DNA of 64,000 nucleotides from Intestinimonas butyriciproducens (GTDB lineage Bacteria; Bacillota; Clostridia; Oscillospirales; Butyricicoccaceae), in the NCBI RefSeq assembly GCF_016901775.1, contig NZ_JACJKW010000005.1:1-64000 (forward strand), written 5' to 3'. The translations under genes were made by a program, and so were the position numbers. Below, piece after piece: positions 17,008 through 25,224 of the stretch. Every line of letters starts with the position of its first letter. Position 1 is the stretch's first letter. The notes beneath the pieces were generated by a model. The model had not been told where the DNA came from, searched no databases, and saw only the letters and a program-made list of their open reading frames with translations.

Positions 17008-18393
17008 TTATATTTCGGTCAATTCGTTTTTCATGATTTTCAGTGCTACATCGGGCAGCTTCTGGGACAAAAGCCCCATGGCCGACAGGATGTATTTGGC
17101 GTCCAGCAGGCAGCTTGCCCTCCGGGGACGCAGGGACAGAGGCTCCTGCTCGCTGAAGCTGGCCTCTGACAGAATGGCAGCCGGGTCCTTGGAGGTGATC
17201 ACAGGTCCGCCGGTGCCGATCAGCCACTTCACATCGGTCAGGTCCTTGCCGGTCTGCATATACCGTTCGCCCAGAGGGGTAAACACCACTTCCAGGTGAC
17301 CGGCATGACGCTCGCAGGCGTTTTTGGCAGCCGATTTGGCCAGGGCGATATCGATCTTTTCCATGGCTTCGTTCTGGGGCAGGATATCCGGGGTCTTGTC
17401 GAATACATCCAGGGTCTGCCGCACTTCTTCCACCGTTACACCGGCATCCTGGGCAAACAGTTCTTCGCCCTGAAGGGCCACGATGGTCCGCGCGTTCCAG
17501 CGCATACCCAGATCCCCTTCCACCGAACGCTTTGCGGCCGGATGGGGCAGACCCTTCAGCATGGCGCCGGGATAGACCGGACAGCCGTTGGTTACAGAAT
17601 ACACATCGGTGGTGGCGCCGCCGATGTCAAAGGCCATCAGACTGCCGATGCCCTCTTCGTCCCGGGTGCCCCGGGAGAGAAGGGTGATGGCGTCCAGAAC
17701 GGCAGCCGGTGTGGGGATGATATCCCCATCCATCTTTTCAGCCAGCTCACGCAGACCTTTGGCGTCCACGATGCGCTCCAGGAAAACCTTGCGCACCGCT
17801 TCCCGGGCGGGCTCGATGTTCAGCTTGCCGAACTCAGGCATTACATTGGGGCAGATCACCGCTTCCTTGCCTGCTTCTTCAATGAGGCGGGCCGCTTCCC
17901 CGGCGGCGCTTTTGTTTCCGGCGATGATCACGGGGAAAGAAAGGGGACAATCGGCCAGTACCTTGGCATTGTGCAGCATCACTTCGCTGTTGCCGCCGTC
18001 GGTGCCGCCGGAGAGCATGACGATATCGGGCTGCAGCTCTGTGAGCTCCTGGGCTTCGGTATCGGTCATTTTGTAAGCATAGGCCTTGAGTACCTTGGCG
18101 CCGGCGCTGAGGGAAGCCAGACGGGCCGCTTCACTGGTCAGATCGGGCACCAGACCGCAGGCCACCATTTTCAGGCCGCCGGCGGCAGAGGAACAGGCCA
18201 GACGGAAATCAAATTCCATGGGGTGGCCCACCTGCTCTGTGAGAAGGGCCAGGGCTTTTTGGAAGCCGATGTTCACATCGTCAAAAATAGTTGTGGGGGA
18301 CATGGCCCGCCCTACGATGCGGCACGCTTCCAGGTCGGCGGCAGTCACCTTGGTGAAGGTGCTGCCAATGTCAGTAAACAGAGCGTAACTCAA
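17008..18393 (-). CDS. glmL: GlmL/MutL, glutamate mutase reactivating ATPase
   Basis: A 461-residue protein of the MutL/GlmL family with an actin/HSP70-like ATPase fold: an N-terminal TDIGSTFTKVTA phosphate loop and a second FDIGGATTDVYSV loop near residues 250-260. It is thought to exchange damaged cobalamin from glutamate mutase. The start codon is TTG at 18393 behind GAGAGGGG; no suitable ATG occurs nearby. It is not related to the DNA mismatch-repair MutL. It sits between glmS and glmE with gaps of about 15 bases, so stoichiometry is probably set by translation. Confidence 0.93.
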   Translation of the reverse strand: MSYALFTDIGSTFTKVTAADLEACRIVGRAMSPTTIFDDVNIGFQKALALLTEQVGHPMEFDFRLACSSAAGGLKMVACGLVPDLTSEAARLASLSAGAKVLKAYAYKMTDTEAQELTELQPDIVMLSGGTDGGNSEVMLHNAKVLADCPLSFPVIIAGNKSAAGEAARLIEEAGKEAVICPNVMPEFGKLNIEPAREAVRKVFLERIVDAKGLRELAEKMDGDIIPTPAAVLDAITLLSRGTRDEEGIGSLMAFDIGGATTDVYSVTNGCPVYPGAMLKGLPHPAAKRSVEGDLGMRWNARTIVALQGEELFAQDAGVTVEEVRQTLDVFDKTPDILPQNEAMEKIDIALAKSAAKNACERHAGHLEVVFTPLGERYMQTGKDLTDVKWLIGTGGPVITSKDPAAILSEASFSEQEPLSLRPRRASCLLDAKYILSAMGLLSQKLPDVALKIMKNELTEI

Positions 18394-18409
18394 AGGAAAG
18401 ACCCCTCTC

Positions 18410-18814
18410 TTATTCGCCCAGTTCCCGGCGCAGGTCAGCGATGGTCACATCGGGCATGGTGCCGGGGGCATAGACATAGTTGAAGCCCATGTCTTTGAAG
18501 ATTTTTTCCGTTTCCTTGAAGTCCCGCTTGCCAACCACAAGGTTGCCGCCGCAGAAGAGGGGGATGTTGCCGATGCCGGCTTCCACGCACTTTTCCCGCA
18601 TGCCCTGGCAGTCCAGCTCGCCCTGGCCATAGAGGGAGGAGACCATGATGGCGTCGGCATTGGTTTCGATGGCGGCCTTGATAAATTCATCCTGGGAAAC
18701 CATCACGCCCAGGTTGACCACTTTGTAGCCGGCCTCGGTGAAGGCATGATCCAGGATCTTGTTGCCCACAGCGTGGACATCGGCGCCGATAACGCCCAGT
18801 ACAAGAGTTTTCAT
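18410..18814 (-). CDS. glmS: Glutamate mutase sigma (B12-binding) subunit
   Basis: A 134-residue Rossmann-like cobalamin-binding subunit. The DxHxxG motif is at D12, H14 and G17, where the His supplies the lower axial ligand to cobalt, and the later [10 protein letters not shown] and GGNLVVGK segments are typical. Together with GlmE it forms the active mutase. The ATG at 18814 follows GAGGTG; an in-frame start four codons earlier is weaker. It is the second gene of the operon, only 17 bases after the P-loop protein gene. Confidence 0.96.
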   Translation of the reverse strand: MKTLVLGVIGADVHAVGNKILDHAFTEAGYKVVNLGVMVSQDEFIKAAIETNADAIMVSSLYGQGELDCQGMREKCVEAGIGNIPLFCGGNLVVGKRDFKETEKIFKDMGFNYVYAPGTMPDVTIADLRRELGE

Positions 18815-18831
18815 ATTACACCTCATATTAT

Positions 18832-19752
18832 TTAAAATTTGTTGATGTCGGAAAGATCGTCCAGCCGTTCGGGCTTGGACACAACGCCCACCAGCAGATA
18901 GCTGCGGCGCACCGGATCATAGACGAAATCGGGCGCCATGGCAAAAAACTGAATGTCGCCGGTGTTGCGCAGATGGATGCGTGGACCGGTGCAGTGGATG
19001 CGGGCATCACCCATGCGGATATGGTGTTCATCCAGATAGCACACATCCAGCTTGGCATCGATAAATTCCTGTGCCCGCTGCTGCAGCTCTGCAACAGAGA
19101 AGGAGGGCTTTTCCTTAAATTCCAGCAGGAAGCCCCGCTTCACATCGCCGTGAACCAGGGTGCTGGTGGGAATACCGTAGTCGATGTCCAGAATGTGGCA
19201 CACAATGTCTTCGGCGGTATGGATCATCCGCCGGTAGTGGATGGAGCGCAGCACCTTCTGGGCGATATCGGTGGGTTTGGGGCCGAAGATGTTGGGACGG
19301 GCCACAATGACCTCTTCCCCGATGCCCACCAGCAGCTCGGCATTGTGGCCCAGGGCGGGATACAGCAGGTCAAAGTGTTCGATGACCACCCGCCGGCCGG
19401 CATTCACTGCCGCCCGCACAGCCTCGGCCAGGCGGTAAGGCTGGGTGAAGGCCGATTCAAAGCGCACATCCATATGATAGGTGTGATCCCGGAAGCGACC
19501 CGATTCAAAGTGATCCATCAAAGGCAGAGGACGGGTGTATACATCCTCATCGTCGTTGGTCAGCTGCAATCCGGGAAACATTCCCCGCACGATGAGGGAC
19601 TTGCCGCTGCCCGCCTCTCCCAGAATACCGATGCACCGGTCCTCCGGGGAAAGATACTGGCTGGTGATGGTGTTGCCCAGCTCCAGCAGGCGTTTGCGGC
19701 CCCGGGGGGCGTAGTATTCCGTATACATAAAGGGATCGCTGGCAAATTTCAA
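18832..19752 (-). CDS. P-loop protein of the glutamate mutase operon, function unknown
   Basis: A 306-residue protein with a Walker A motif [11 protein letters not shown] near residues 45-55. The N-terminal half looks like a kinase or GTPase-type nucleotide-binding domain. The C-terminal half has the His/Cys-containing [18 protein letters not shown] stretch, reminiscent of the second additional domain of alanyl-tRNA synthetase; that resemblance is from memory and uncertain. The start is probably TTG at 19752, because the AAAGGAG site abuts the ATG at 19761 but lies 9 bases from the TTG. It heads the operon and so is likely to serve glutamate mutase, perhaps in cofactor handling or regulation, but no function can be assigned. 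Confidence 0.75.
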   Translation of the reverse strand: MKFASDPFMYTEYYAPRGRKRLLELGNTITSQYLSPEDRCIGILGEAGSGKSLIVRGMFPGLQLTNDDEDVYTRPLPLMDHFESGRFRDHTYHMDVRFESAFTQPYRLAEAVRAAVNAGRRVVIEHFDLLYPALGHNAELLVGIGEEVIVARPNIFGPKPTDIAQKVLRSIHYRRMIHTAEDIVCHILDIDYGIPTSTLVHGDVKRGFLLEFKEKPSFSVAELQQRAQEFIDAKLDVCYLDEHHIRMGDARIHCTGPRIHLRNTGDIQFFAMAPDFVYDPVRRSYLLVGVVSKPERLDDLSDINKF

Positions 19753-19796
19753 TGGCGTCATCTCCTTTCGGGTTCCGCCAAAGGCCCACACCTAAC

Positions 19797-19825
19797 ATTG
19801 TATGCGAAAGCCCCGGGCGTTGCAA
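19797..19825 (-). promoter_or_regulatory. Sigma-A promoter of the glutamate mutase operon
   Basis: On the minus strand: TTGCAA (19825-19820), a 17-bp spacer and TACAAT (19802-19797). Transcription would start near 19790, about 40 bases before the first gene. Confidence 0.75.
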
Positions 19826-19891
19826 TGTAAAAAGTTGCGGAAAACCATGCAAAGTTGATAAAAATAGCGGTTTTTACCCCTTAAAATACCG

Positions 19892-19913
19892 GGATACCTG
19901 TATACAAGTATCC
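19892..19913. promoter_or_regulatory. 22-bp near-perfect palindrome upstream of the glm operon
   Basis: GGATAC and GTATCC arms flank a centre containing TGTATACA; both share one axis at 19902/19903, and only one position pair is mismatched over 22 bp. It lies about 70 bp upstream of the glm promoter -35 in an otherwise featureless AT-rich gap. The symmetry and lack of a T-tract suggest a protein-binding operator rather than a terminator. Confidence 0.5.
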
Positions 19914-20090
19914 TGGGGCACCGATATTCCAACCGGAAAAAACAAGGCAAAACCAGCTTAAAACAAAAAAATAGTTGAAATGATCGGAAAATATCGAAAA
20001 AATAATGGGTAAATTAGAAAAATAAAACAAAATTTATTGACAGAAAAATAACAAAATCTGCCGCAAGATTGTGCATCCCATCTGGGGAGA
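19914..20090. other. AT-rich intergenic stretch without a gene
   Basis: Strongly A-rich on the plus strand, with no open frame having a ribosome site. A TTGACA occurs at 20037-20042 but has no matching -10. A convincing terminator for the asparaginase gene, which ends at 20091 on the minus strand, was not found. Confidence 0.5.
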
Positions 20091-21080
20091 TCAAAGGGCG
20101 ATTTCTCCGGCCAGATTGGTGTGGAACATGGCCCGGATCTCTCCCAGATCACGGGTGTGGCCCAAGGCCCACATCAGCTTGGTGACGGCGGCCTCTCTCG
20201 TCATGTCAAAGCCCTGAATGGCGCCTTTGGCCAGGGCTTTCTGGCCCACCTGATACACAGAAAAGTCCGAGCGCTCATAGAGACACTGGCTGCACACCAC
20301 CACCGGAATACCGGCGTCGATGGCCTTTTCGATCTTGGAGACGAAGTCACGGCGGACAAACTGAAGTCCACCGATGCCGAAGGCTTCGATGACGATGCCA
20401 TGGCAGCCGGCTTCGATCATCAGATCCACCAGTTTGGGATTGGTGCCCGGCGTGAGTTTCAGCAGATACACATCGGAGTCCACGGTATCTTCCAGCACGC
20501 ATTCTCCCCGCTGGGGCGGGATCACCGACCGGTCCAGATTCAGACCCGAGGAATCCACCACTCCGGCATAGGGATAATTGACGCTTTCAAAGGCGTCAAA
20601 GGCGGTGGTGCGCACCTTCACCGACCGGCAGCCCAGCATGATTTTCCGGTCAAAAGCCACAAAGATGCCGGGGGTGGCGCTGGCTGCCATGGCAAAGGCA
20701 CAGGTCAGGTTCAGGGGCGCGTCGCTGAGGGGGCTGGCGATGGGCACCTGGGAGCCGGTGAACACCACCGGGATGGGGACATTCCGCAGCATGAAGCTCA
20801 TCATGGAAGCGGTATAGGCCATGGTGTCGGTGCCGTGGGTGACCACGATACCGTCATACAGACGGACATTTTTATAAATGGCTCCGGCAATGATCTTCCA
20901 TTCCTCCGGCTGGATGTTGGTGCTGTCCAGGGTGAGGATCTCCTGGGTGGTGATGTCGTAATTGGCGGCCGAGGGGCCCATATGGGACAGAATGGTGTTA
21001 GCGCCGGTGGGGGCCAGGCCCTCTTCCGAAGGAAGGGAGGCAATGGTGCCGCCGGTGGTGAGCATCAGAATCTTCTTCAT
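20091..21080 (-). CDS. ansA: L-asparaginase, type I
   Basis: A 329-residue asparaginase, hydrolysing asparagine to aspartate and ammonia. Both catalytic Thr motifs are present: TTGGTIAS at residues 8-15 and VTHGTDTMAYTASM near residue 80-93, with the accessory Lys in the FDRKI region. No signal peptide is seen, so a cytoplasmic enzyme is expected. The start at 21080 has an unusual ribosome site (see 21089-21114). It is monocistronic, divergent from a D-aminoacylase operon and upstream of the glutamate mutase operon on the same strand, fitting an amino-acid-fermenting region. Confidence 0.92.
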   Translation of the reverse strand: MKKILMLTTGGTIASLPSEEGLAPTGANTILSHMGPSAANYDITTQEILTLDSTNIQPEEWKIIAGAIYKNVRLYDGIVVTHGTDTMAYTASMMSFMLRNVPIPVVFTGSQVPIASPLSDAPLNLTCAFAMAASATPGIFVAFDRKIMLGCRSVKVRTTAFDAFESVNYPYAGVVDSSGLNLDRSVIPPQRGECVLEDTVDSDVYLLKLTPGTNPKLVDLMIEAGCHGIVIEAFGIGGLQFVRRDFVSKIEKAIDAGIPVVVCSQCLYERSDFSVYQVGQKALAKGAIQGFDMTREAAVTKLMWALGHTRDLGEIRAMFHTNLAGEIAL

Positions 21081-21088
21081 GGGACTTT

Positions 21089-21114
21089 CTCCGCAAAAAA
21101 GCGGAGCCTCCTTT
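21089..21114 (-). promoter_or_regulatory. Hairpin in the ansA ribosome-binding region
   Basis: On the minus strand AAAGGAGG (21114-21107) is followed at once by CTCCGC-TTTTTT-GCGGAG (21106-21089) and then 8 bases to the ATG. The hairpin either brings the distal AAAGGAGG close to the start or buries a second GGAG in its 3' arm. Confidence 0.6.
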
Positions 21115-21396
21115 CATTATTCCTAATCATATCAATCAAGGGGAGCAAAACCGGCAAAACAAAAGAAAACGGTGCAGCTCCCATGGGTATATGGCAGGGT
21201 TTTTTTCTATTTTACCACGGAGAAGGCTTTTTGGAAAGGAGAAATGGCAGGAGAATGGGAAAATCATCCACTTTTTTTCTGGAAAGGGGAGAGGGAAAAG
21301 GCGGGCGCTCCATGTGCGCTGCAAGATCCCTTTCTTTTGGGGATGTGTGCTGAAATTCGGGACAAAAAATAGGGCAATCTGCCATGCGGCCTTTGA
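21115..21396. other. Divergent intergenic region without a gene
   Basis: The region between ansA (minus) and the D-aminoacylase operon (plus). No coding frame with a plausible ribosome site was seen. The only recognised elements are the ansA leader hairpin on its left and the promoter at 21397-21425 on its right. Confidence 0.4.
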
Positions 21397-21425
21397 TTGC
21401 GCCCCACTTTCCCCGGCGGTATAAT
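21397..21425 (+). promoter_or_regulatory. Promoter of the D-aminoacylase operon
   Basis: TTGCGC (21397-21402), a 17-bp spacer and perfect TATAAT (21420-21425), 53 bases before the first start codon. Confidence 0.6.
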
Positions 21426-21477
21426 AAAAGGAGCGGCGAAAGCCGGAAATGAAAAGGCAAGGAGGATATTTTTTATC

Positions 21478-23088
21478 ATGTATGATCTGATCATAAGAGG
21501 GGGCACGGTGGTGGACGGCACCGGCGCACCTCGTTATCAGGCCGATGTGGCCATAAAGGGGGACAAGATCGCCTGTATCGCCCCTCATATTGAAGAAAAG
21601 GGCGCCAGAGAGATCGACGCCAAAGGCCAGGTGGTCTCTCCCGGCTTTATCGATTATCACAGCCATTCGGACAACAGCATCCTTCTGGGACCGGACGGCT
21701 ACAACTACCTGGAGCAGGGTGTCACTACCGAGATTACCGGCCAGTGCGGTTCGGCTCCCGCTCCCAGCTATCCCGGTTCTTTGCAGGAGGAAAAGGAGAT
21801 ACTGCCGCCGGAAAAATTTGCCGAAGTGGAAAAGGCCTGCGATTCCTTTGCTTCCTTTATTGATTATGTTTCCCATATGGAACTGGGCAACAATATGGCT
21901 TTTTACATCGGGCAGGGCAATGTGCGGGGAAGAGTGATGGGCTTTGACGATTCTCTCCCCACCAAGGAGCAGCTGGAAGAGATGAAAGCCTGGGTGCGCC
22001 AGGCCATGGAGTGCGGCTATCTGGGCATGACCACCGGATTGGTATATGCCCCCTCGGTGTACGCCGGGGAAGAGGAGCTGGTGGAGCTGGCCAAGGTGGT
22101 GGGCGAGTATGGCGGCAGCTATGCTTCCCATATCCGGGGCGAGGCGGACAATGTGGTGGAATCGGTGGAAGAAGCCATCCGGGTGGGGGAAAAGGCCGGT
22201 ATTCCGGTGATCATCTCCCATCTGAAGGTCATCGGCAAGCAGAATGAGGGCCTTTCCAAAAAGGTGCTCCAGGTGATCGAGGATGCCAATGCCCGGGGCG
22301 TCAAGGTGAGGGCCGACCAGTATCCCTATCTGGCAGGCAGCGCCCCCTTCATCAGCTGCATCCCGCCCAAATTCCATGTGGGCGGCGTGGAAAAGCTGGT
22401 GGAAAACCTGAAAGATCCGGAGTTCCGCAAGAAGGTCACCGATTCCATTGAAAATGAATACCAGGAGTTTGCCAGCAATCTGGTGGACGCCGGGTTTGAG
22501 GGCACACTCATGGCGGGCTGCGCCAAAACACCTCAGTATGTGGGCAAGACCATCGCCCAGATCGCAGAGGAAGAGGGCAAAGATCCCTGGGATGTGTGCT
22601 ATGACCTGCTGATCGCCAACGACGGCATGGCCCAGGGCATCTATTTCAACCAGAATGAAAGCGATATGATGCGTATCATCGCCCACCCCTATGTGATGGG
22701 CGGCAGCGACTGGTCCAATTACCAGACCCATCTGGATCGGGACAAGGTGGGCGGCGGCCATCCCCGGGGCACTTCCACCTTTATCACCCGTCTGGCTCTG
22801 CTGCGGGACCATGGCCTTCAGACCCTGGAGCAGGCGGTGCACAGCGTCACCGGCCTGCCCGCCGAGATGAGCGGTATTGAGGGTATCGGCTGTCTGAAAG
22901 AAGGGGCCCATGCAGATATCTGCGTCTTTGACTATGCCGCTTTGGGAGCCGACAGCGATTATCTCCATCCCTTCCGGAAAAACCGGGGCCTTTCCTATGT
23001 GGTGGTCAACGGCAAGGTGGCCGTGGAGAACGGAGAATACAACGGCGTGAAAAATGGCCGGGTGCTGAAAAAGGCCCCGAAAGCATAA
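21478..23088 (+). CDS. N-acyl-D-amino-acid deacylase (D-aminoacylase family amidohydrolase)
   Basis: A 536-residue amidohydrolase of the D-aminoacylase family, which cleaves N-acyl-D-amino acids to a D-amino acid and a carboxylate. Visible are the N-terminal RGGTVVDGTG strand, the metal HxH in IDYHSHSD (residues about 60-67), the EITGQCGSAP segment with the metal-bridging Cys, ISHLK with a further metal His, and GSDW near the C-terminal third. The C-terminus returns to the small beta-domain (VVNGKVAVENGEYNG). The ATG at 21478 has AAGGAGGAT upstream. It leads an operon with a creatininase-family enzyme, an MFS carrier and a nitroreductase. Exact substrate is unknown. Confidence 0.88.
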   Translation: MYDLIIRGGTVVDGTGAPRYQADVAIKGDKIACIAPHIEEKGAREIDAKGQVVSPGFIDYHSHSDNSILLGPDGYNYLEQGVTTEITGQCGSAPAPSYPGSLQEEKEILPPEKFAEVEKACDSFASFIDYVSHMELGNNMAFYIGQGNVRGRVMGFDDSLPTKEQLEEMKAWVRQAMECGYLGMTTGLVYAPSVYAGEEELVELAKVVGEYGGSYASHIRGEADNVVESVEEAIRVGEKAGIPVIISHLKVIGKQNEGLSKKVLQVIEDANARGVKVRADQYPYLAGSAPFISCIPPKFHVGGVEKLVENLKDPEFRKKVTDSIENEYQEFASNLVDAGFEGTLMAGCAKTPQYVGKTIAQIAEEEGKDPWDVCYDLLIANDGMAQGIYFNQNESDMMRIIAHPYVMGGSDWSNYQTHLDRDKVGGGHPRGTSTFITRLALLRDHGLQTLEQAVHSVTGLPAEMSGIEGIGCLKEGAHADICVFDYAALGADSDYLHPFRKNRGLSYVVVNGKVAVENGEYNGVKNGRVLKKAPKA

Positions 23089-23102
23089 AAAGGAGAGGGA
23101 AG

Positions 23103-23876
23103 ATGAAAAATCCGTATCGTTGGGACAATCTTACAAGTCCTCAGATCAAAAAACTGTCGGAGGAAGGGGCGATTGTGCTGGTGCCGGTGGGTTCCACCGA
23201 GCAGCACGGCCCCCATCTGCCGGTGGGCACCGATGCACTGATGGCAACTGCCATGAGTGAAAAGCTGGCCGCTGCTTTGGGCGAAAAAGGGGTGCCCTGT
23301 GTGGTGGCGCCCACCATCGCCGTGGCCAATTCCACCCATCATATGAGCTTTGCCGGCTCCCTCACTCTGCGGCCCGAGACCTATCTGGCCCTGCTGCGGG
23401 ATTACTGCCGCAGCATCGCTTCCCATGGTTTCCGCAAGATTCTGCTGGTCAACGGTCACGGGGGAAACATCGCTCCCACCAACACAGCCCTGATCTCCAT
23501 CAATGAAGAACTGGGATTCCCGGTGTATTTCACCGGTTATTGGCAGGCCAGCGCTCAGGCAGAACAGGAGATCCTGGAGACCCAGAAGGGCATGATCCAC
23601 GCCTGTGAGGAAGAAACCTCCCTGGTGCTGGCGCTGGATGACAGCCTGGTGGACCCCATCTACAAAGAGACAAAGGGAAAACCGGGCCACGGCTCCCCCA
23701 TGCTGGATGAGGGGATTTGGGAGACCTTCCACCGGATGGAGGCCCACACGGAAAACGGCGTCATGGGCAACTCCTATGCGGCCACAAAGGAAAAAGGGGA
23801 AGCGCTCACAAAAAGAATGGTGGAGGATCTGGCGGAAAAACTGGCCGATCCTTCCATTTGGGAACAGAAGGTGTGA
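23103..23876 (+). CDS. Creatininase family amidohydrolase
   Basis: A 257-residue creatininase-family protein. The metal-binding GSTEQHGPHLPVGTD motif is at residues 31-45, NGHGGN near residue 120, and an acidic CEEETS later, matching metal-dependent cyclic amidohydrolases and formamide hydrolases. Known members open cyclic or N-formyl amides (creatinine, F420 or riboflavin intermediates, mycofactocin), so the reaction is not settled. It begins 14 bases after the D-aminoacylase gene with an AAAGGAGAGG site and is certainly in the same transcript. Confidence 0.85.
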   Translation: MKNPYRWDNLTSPQIKKLSEEGAIVLVPVGSTEQHGPHLPVGTDALMATAMSEKLAAALGEKGVPCVVAPTIAVANSTHHMSFAGSLTLRPETYLALLRDYCRSIASHGFRKILLVNGHGGNIAPTNTALISINEELGFPVYFTGYWQASAQAEQEILETQKGMIHACEEETSLVLALDDSLVDPIYKETKGKPGHGSPMLDEGIWETFHRMEAHTENGVMGNSYAATKEKGEALTKRMVEDLAEKLADPSIWEQKV

Positions 23877-23888
23877 TAGACCATCACA

Positions 23889-23934
23889 GCTCCGCCCCGC
23901 CCAGGGGAAGGCCGATGGCCGGGCGGGGGGAGCG
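23889..23934 (+). other. GC-rich hairpin in the creatininase-MFS gap
   Basis: GCTCCGCCCCGCCC near 23890 pairs with GGGCGGGGGGAGC near 23921 through one bulged G. There is no T-tract, so it is more likely an RNA-stability or attenuation element inside the operon than a terminator. Confidence 0.5.
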
Positions 23935-23951
23935 CAGGGAGTGAAAAGGGA

Positions 23952-25223
23952 ATGAAAGAGAAAAAGTGCCCGTTGTTTTATGGCTGGCTGGTGGTCATCG
24001 CCTGTTTTCTGGTAATGGGTGTGTCGGTGGGCGTGGTCAACAACAGCAGCGGGGTCTATGTCAAGCCGGTGTGCGCCGATATGGGCTTTTCACGGGGGGC
24101 CATGGCCATGAACAACACCATCATCGCTGCGTGTCAGATGGCGGTGGCTTTCCTGGCCGGGCGGATCTATGCCCGCTTTGAGCTGAAAGCCGTCATGCGC
24201 GTCAGCGGTCTTGTGATGGGGCTGGGATATATGGCCTATTCCCAGGCCCGGAATCTGTGGATGTTTTATGGGATTTCTTTGGTGGTGGGATTGTCCCAGG
24301 GGCTTTTGGTGGCCGTTTCGGTGTCCATGCTCATCACCAACTGGTTTCATGCCCGCCGGGGCACCGCCATGGGCATTGCCTCCATGGGAAGCGGTGTGGG
24401 CGGCATGATCTGCAATCCCTTGGCCGCACAGCTCATCGGCACGGCAGGCTGGCGGCAGACCTATCTGATCCTGGGAGCGGGGATGCTTCTTTTCGTGGTG
24501 CCCGCCTGCTTTTTTATCATCCGCACCCGTCCTGCGGATGTGGGGCTCAGCCCTTATGGGGAGAGCCCGGAGGAAAGCCACCCGGCAGAGGAAGAAGGGA
24601 TGACCGCCCGCAGTGCCCGGAAAACGGCTCAGTATTGGGCATTGAGCATTTTCGGCCTGATCAACGGCATGAGCGCCGTGGCGCTGGTGCACAATGTGAC
24701 ACCCCATCTCAGCGATGTGGGCTTTTCGCCCATCACCGCTTCGGCGGTGGCCTCGGTGAGCATGGGCTTTCTGGCCTTCGGCAAGGCGCTGGTAGGGTAT
24801 CTTTATGACAAACTGGGGCCCCGGCGGGCTTCCTTCCTCTCCAATGGCTCCATGGTGCTGGGATTTGTGGGGATGCTCCTGGTGCCCTTCCGCCCGGCCA
24901 TCGGCCTGATCGTGCTGGGATGCGGCGTAGGCGGAGCCTTTGGCGCCGTGGCCACCCCCATCCTCACCGAGATCATGTTCGGCCGGAAGGAATTTGGCGC
25001 TATTGTGGGGGCCATTACCGCCTTTGGCAATATCGGGGCTATGGTGGGGCCGGTGGCTGTGAGCAGTGTGTATGACATGACGGGCAGTTATAAGCCCGCT
25101 TTGTTCGGGGTGATGGTGCTGATGTTGGGGGCACTGGTGGGATATCAGTGGATCCTCCGCCGGCCGGCGCCCCGGGAGAAGATTCCTGCCTTGGCAGGGG
25201 AAAGAAAAGAAGGAGGAATGTAA
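23952..25223 (+). CDS. MFS transporter
   Basis: A 423-residue major facilitator superfamily carrier with about twelve hydrophobic segments in two halves, separated by a charged loop around residues 195-220. The overall pattern recalls monocarboxylate and oxalate/formate-type carriers (for example the NWFHARRGTAMGIASMGSGVGG segment in the first half). Located between a creatininase-family enzyme and a nitroreductase in the D-aminoacylase operon, it probably imports the acylated or cyclic substrate, or exports a product; direction is not decidable. The stop codon is directly followed by the next start. Confidence 0.88.
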   Translation: MKEKKCPLFYGWLVVIACFLVMGVSVGVVNNSSGVYVKPVCADMGFSRGAMAMNNTIIAACQMAVAFLAGRIYARFELKAVMRVSGLVMGLGYMAYSQARNLWMFYGISLVVGLSQGLLVAVSVSMLITNWFHARRGTAMGIASMGSGVGGMICNPLAAQLIGTAGWRQTYLILGAGMLLFVVPACFFIIRTRPADVGLSPYGESPEESHPAEEEGMTARSARKTAQYWALSIFGLINGMSAVALVHNVTPHLSDVGFSPITASAVASVSMGFLAFGKALVGYLYDKLGPRRASFLSNGSMVLGFVGMLLVPFRPAIGLIVLGCGVGGAFGAVATPILTEIMFGRKEFGAIVGAITAFGNIGAMVGPVAVSSVYDMTGSYKPALFGVMVLMLGALVGYQWILRRPAPREKIPALAGERKEGGM

Positions 25224-25224
25224 A

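Noticed and set aside
17008-18393. Naming this gene as DNA mismatch repair MutL
   Set aside because: The family name clash is coincidental; the two actin-like ATPase loops and the position between glmS and glmE identify the glutamate mutase reactivase.
20037-20042. TTGACA on the plus strand in the ansA-glm gap as a promoter
   Set aside because: No -10 hexamer at 15-19 bases and no plus-strand gene downstream; both neighbours run on the minus strand.
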